From positions 205,224-269,223 of the forward strand of contig JAIBBZ010000004.1 in assembly GCA_019694435.1 (NCBI GenBank): a stretch of DNA of 64,000 bases, given 5' to 3'. Positions 61,433-64,000 of the stretch are shown here, one piece after another (the stretch's first letter is position 1; the number at the start of each line of letters is the position of its first letter). The notes beneath the pieces are model-generated. The model did not search any database. It was not told the DNA's origin and saw only the letters and a program-made list of their open reading frames with translations. Source of the DNA: Pirellulales bacterium (GTDB lineage: Bacteria; Planctomycetota; Planctomycetia; Pirellulales; JAEUIK01). Made by a program: the position numbers and the translations under genes.

Positions 61433-61621
61433 ATGACCCAAGCAGAGCTCGAGTGCGCCCTCGCCCGCCACACGGGCGAGTCTGTCGCCACAATCCGTCG
61501 CTAAGGATTCCAGCTGAACCTGGTACCTGTTCGTCCGCCGCTGGTCGTCGCGTGGGACGACCGTCCTGACATCCGGCCGATTCGCCGACCGGTCAAGCGG
61601 CGCCGCCGCGCTGCCCACTGA
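61433..61621 (+). pseudogene. Small conserved-looking gene interrupted by an in-frame TAA
   Basis: ATG at 61433 has a GGAG ribosome site. It encodes MTQAELECALARHTGESVAT then IRR and stops at TAA (61502-61504) after 23 codons. The same frame continues for 38 more codons (GFQLNLVPVRPPLVVAWDD ...) to TGA at 61619-61621. The pattern ATGES..TIRR.GF followed by PPLVV.WD looks to me like a known small planctomycete protein in which a Leu/Met codon replaces the stop (not verified), so TAA is probably a one-base nonsense mutation. A 23-residue peptide or readthrough are alternatives. Confidence 0.5.
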
Positions 61622-61689
61622 TACTGACCGTCAGCCATTGGCGGATCGCCTTTTTGGTCTTGTGCCACCCGATTCCCTCAGGAGAACCT

Positions 61690-61860
61690 GTGTCTGCCCG
61701 TACCAAGCTCAACACCATCTACACGATCGCGTCGATCGTCTTTGCGGCCCTGATCGCGTCGGCCGCCGATTCCTGGTCGGTGTTCTTTGTAGCGATCTCG
61801 ATTCTCATCGCCGCGCTGCTCTACGACGGCGACATCCGCCCCAAAGGCAGACAGCGCTAA
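61690..61860 (+). CDS. Small membrane protein
   Basis: A 56-residue protein starting at GTG 61690 behind AGGAGAAC. It has two short hydrophobic segments (IYTIASIVFAALIASAA and WSVFFVAISILIAALLY) and a basic tail. No family recognised. It lies between the interrupted small gene and the DUF1257 gene, on the same strand, and may belong to that operon. Confidence 0.6.
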   Translation: MSARTKLNTIYTIASIVFAALIASAADSWSVFFVAISILIAALLYDGDIRPKGRQR

Positions 61861-61931
61861 GCCTGCCTTTCCTACAGAGCCTCCTCTGGCTCGTCCTTGT
61901 TCGATGTGTGGCTTACAGAAAGGAGCCATCC

Positions 61932-62303
61932 GTGTCCCACATTGTCACGATCAATACCCAAGTTCGCGATCGAGCGGCCGTAGAGGCGGCCGCTCGCCGC
62001 CTGCAACTCTCGCCACCCGCCGAAGAAACGGTGCGGCTGTTCAGTGGCACCGTCACCGGCCTGGCCTTGCGGCTGCCCGGCTGGAAGTTTCCGCTGGTCT
62101 GTGACTTGGCTGACGGTCAGCTCCACTTCGACAACTACGAAGGCCACTGGGGCAAGCGCCGCGAATTGGATCGCTTCCTGCAGGCCTACGCGGTCGAAAA
62201 GGCCCGGCTCGAGGCCCACCGCCGCGGACATCGGGTCTTCGAGCAGCCGTTGGCCGACGGTTCGATCAAGCTCACGATCCAGGTCGCCGGAGGAACCGCA
62301 TGA
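61932..62303 (+). CDS. DUF1257 (Ycf35-like) protein
   Basis: A 123-residue DUF1257 protein, the family of chloroplast/cyanobacterial Ycf35. Diagnostic are the start SHIVTINTQVRDRAAVEAAA and the end EQPLADGSIKLTIQV. Middle parts are GLALRLPGWKFPLVCDLADG and FDNYEGHWGKRRELDRFLQA, then YAVEKARLEAHRRGH. Biochemical function is unknown. The start is a GTG at 61932 with AGGAG eight bases upstream. It overlaps the DUF2997 gene by four bases, a pairing also typical of cyanobacteria. Confidence 0.85.
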   Translation: MSHIVTINTQVRDRAAVEAAARRLQLSPPAEETVRLFSGTVTGLALRLPGWKFPLVCDLADGQLHFDNYEGHWGKRRELDRFLQAYAVEKARLEAHRRGHRVFEQPLADGSIKLTIQVAGGTA

Positions 62304-62497
62304 CGCACATCATCGAGATCCTCGTCTCGGCCGACGGTCAGTCGCGGCTGCAGACGCGCGGGTTCGCCGGAGAAAGCTGCCAGGAGGCCAGTCGGTTCCT
62401 GGAGGCGGCGCTGGGGCAGGTCGCAAGCGAGAACAAGACTGCCGAGTTTTATTTGCCGGCGCCGGCTCGAGCACGCCTCGAAGAACAGGCCGGTTGA
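62300..62497 (+). CDS. DUF2997 protein
   Basis: A 65-residue protein of the DUF2997 family: IIEILVSADGQSRLQTRGFA, GESCQEASRFLEAALGQ, TAEFYLP. The family occurs next to DUF1257 genes; the role is unknown. ATG overlaps the DUF1257 stop. Its stop is 77 bp before the AAA ATPase gene. Confidence 0.82.
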   Translation: MTHIIEILVSADGQSRLQTRGFAGESCQEASRFLEAALGQVASENKTAEFYLPAPARARLEEQAG

Positions 62498-62574
62498 GTG
62501 GCTGACCTTGTTGCAGCCACACGATTTCAGCGAACCGACGCCATACTTCCTTCCATCAGAAAGGAGGCTTGCCG

Positions 62575-64000
62575 ATGGCCACGCTAGCCGAGCGTTTGGC
62601 CGACTACATCCGCGCCTGCTTCAGTGGCATCTGGATCGAGACGCACGAACAGGCCGATTGCCTGGCCGAGATTGCCGCGCTTTGCCGGCATGAGCACTGG
62701 CCGCTGGCCAGCTGGGACCTTGAGCGCGGTCTGCAGAGTGCCGGCCAGATAGACGCACCCGCGAACGACCCGCTAACAGCGATTCGCGCCGCTGCGGGCC
62801 TGGCAGCGCCCGAAGGGGCGGCCCTGCTGGTGCTGCACAATTTTCACCGGTTCTTGCAATCGCTGGAGATCGTCCAAGCCATGATCCACCAGCTGCAGGC
62901 GGGCAAGCAATCGCGCGTCTGCCTGGTGGTCCTGGCGCCGGTCGTGGCGATTCCCGTCGAGCTTGAAAAGCTATTCGTCGTGCTCGAGCATGCGCTCCCC
63001 GCGCGCGAACAGTTGGCCGAGATCGCCCGTTCGATTGCCACCGAAGCGCAAGAGCTGCCTACGGGCGATCAGTTCGATCGGGTGCTCGATGCGGCCTCGG
63101 GCCTGACACGGCTGGAGGCCGAAAGCGCCTTTGCGTTGTCGCTGGTGCGGCAGGGCCGGATCGAGCCAGCGGCGCTGTGGGAACTCAAGGCACAGCTTTT
63201 GAAGAAATCTGGCCTGCTGCGGCTGTATCGGGGCGAAGAGACGTTCGCCGACCTGGGTGGCTTGGAGGCCGTCAAAGAGTTCTGCACCCGTGCCCTGCGA
63301 CCGGGAAGAAACCCCCGCGTGCGGCCACGTGGTGTGCTGCTCTTGAGTCCTCCCGGTTGCGGCAAGAGTCTGCTCTGCAAGGCACTGGGCCAGGAGGTCG
63401 GCCGGCCGACGCTGCTTTTGGATATTGGCGCCCTGATGGGCTCCCTGGTCGGTCAGACCGAACAGAACATTCGCCAAGCCTTGCGGCTGGCCGATGCCAT
63501 GCAGCCGTGTGTGCTGTTCTGCGACGAGTTGGACAAAGGACTAGCGGGTGCCGCCAATTCGGGTCCGACCGACTCGGGTGTCGCCACCCGGTTGTTCGGG
63601 ACGCTGTTGACCTATCTGAGTGATCACGAGTCGGACGTATTCTTCGTGGCCACGGCCAACTCGATCGCCCGGCTGCCGGCCGAGTTCACCCGCGCCGAAC
63701 GGTTCGACGCGATCTACTTCCTCGATCTGCCCGGGGCCGCGCAGCGGCGCGCCATTTGGCAGTTGCACTTGAACAAGTTCGGTCTCGATCCCTCGCAGCC
63801 GCGGCCGATCGATGCCGATTGGACGGGCGCCGAGATTCACAGCTGCTGCCGTCTGGCGGCGCTCTTGGACGTTCCGCTGGTAGACGCTGCCCACAGAATC
63901 GTCCCGGTGGCCCGCACGGCGGCCGAGTCGATCCAGGAGCTGCGCCGCTGGGCAAGCGGGCGTTGTCTCGATGCCCAGGCGGGCGGCATCTATCAGGCGC
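62575..64000 (+). CDS. Ycf46-like AAA ATPase, 3' end beyond window
   Basis: 475 codons are present and the frame is still open at the window edge. An N-terminal domain (ADYIRACFSGIWIETHEQAD, ALLVLHNFHRFLQSLEIVQA) of the Ycf46 type precedes the AAA core starting FADLGGLEAVKEFC. Walker A is LSPPGCGKSLLCKALG, Walker B VLFCDELDKG, sensor-1 FFVATANS and the arginine-finger region FTRAERFDAIYFLDLP. The ATG follows a perfect AAGGAGG site. In chloroplasts and cyanobacteria Ycf46 is an essential-looking AAA protein of unclear role; here it completes a DUF1257-DUF2997-AAA operon next to a serine recombinase. Confidence 0.88.
   Translation, partial: MATLAERLADYIRACFSGIWIETHEQADCLAEIAALCRHEHWPLASWDLERGLQSAGQIDAPANDPLTAIRAAAGLAAPEGAALLVLHNFHRFLQSLEIVQAMIHQLQAGKQSRVCLVVLAPVVAIPVELEKLFVVLEHALPAREQLAEIARSIATEAQELPTGDQFDRVLDAASGLTRLEAESAFALSLVRQGRIEPAALWELKAQLLKKSGLLRLYRGEETFADLGGLEAVKEFCTRALRPGRNPRVRPRGVLLLSPPGCGKSLLCKALGQEVGRPTLLLDIGALMGSLVGQTEQNIRQALRLADAMQPCVLFCDELDKGLAGAANSGPTDSGVATRLFGTLLTYLSDHESDVFFVATANSIARLPAEFTRAERFDAIYFLDLPGAAQRRAIWQLHLNKFGLDPSQPRPIDADWTGAEIHSCCRLAALLDVPLVDAAHRIVPVARTAAESIQELRRWASGRCLDAQAGGIYQA

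Overview
The window reads as chromosomal DNA of a high-GC planctomycete, most likely from the Pirellulales. The markers are the planctomycete-type cytochrome c/DUF1549/DUF1553 protein paired with a DUF1501 protein (27647-31722), a PEP-CTERM secreted protein, an ECF sigma factor beside Ser/Thr kinases that carry anti-sigma-like zinc motifs, a giant kinase with a lectin-rich ectodomain, and many signal-peptide proteins of large size. Family names come from motif recognition by eye; no database search was run.

Layout. (1) 1-7284: copper/silver-type resistance cluster on the plus strand: a secreted Cys-rich protein, an RND adaptor with heavy-metal-binding modules at both ends, a CusF-like lipoprotein and an oversized CusA-like pump. 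(2) 7717-8475: PEP-CTERM protein. (3) 24619 down to 8611: a minus-strand signalling locus of seven genes: ECF sigma factor, kinase, 1952-residue kinase with carbohydrate-binding and C-type-lectin ectodomain, two double-FHA proteins (one with a degenerate trypsin-like tail), a secreted coiled-coil protein and a large membrane protein. (4) 24855-37436: degradative functions: S9 peptidase, PSCyt1/PSD1 plus DUF1501 pair, CehA/McbA-type metallohydrolase, secreted nitrilase-family protein and a GH106-like glycosidase. (5) 37615-40700: a sigma-54 activator whose neighbour is a STAS-ECF pair with a good candidate -24/-12 promoter and palindromic upstream sites. (6) 40878-45059: DoxX protein and, convergent to it, a tightly packed six-gene redox operon (SDR, two tiny membrane proteins, ferric-reductase/Rieske fusion, Cys-rich membrane protein, peroxiredoxin).

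(7) 45309-50713: an overlapping plus-strand operon, DinB - NRDE/TANGO2 - DedA/ATP-grasp fusion - alpha/beta hydrolase - GH3-type acyl-amide ligase. I consider this the best candidate for an undescribed pathway: two different ATP-dependent ligases, a hydrolase and an Ntn-like protein, one of them built into a membrane protein. (8) 50837-55700: small zinc anti-sigma-like protein, SDR, GH63-like glucosidase and a translationally coupled SpoIIE-type phosphatase.

(9) 55697-61025: a mobile-DNA zone: two juxtaposed transposase remnants, short repeats, an orphan gene of lower GC, an IS5-family transposase whose 3' end is tandemly duplicated (197 bp units), a palindrome, and a large serine recombinase with a terminator. 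(10) 61433 to the window end: small proteins followed by a Ycf35-like DUF1257 gene, a DUF2997 gene and a Ycf46-like AAA ATPase cut by the window edge. This is a compact conserved module of unknown biochemical role sitting directly beside the recombinase.
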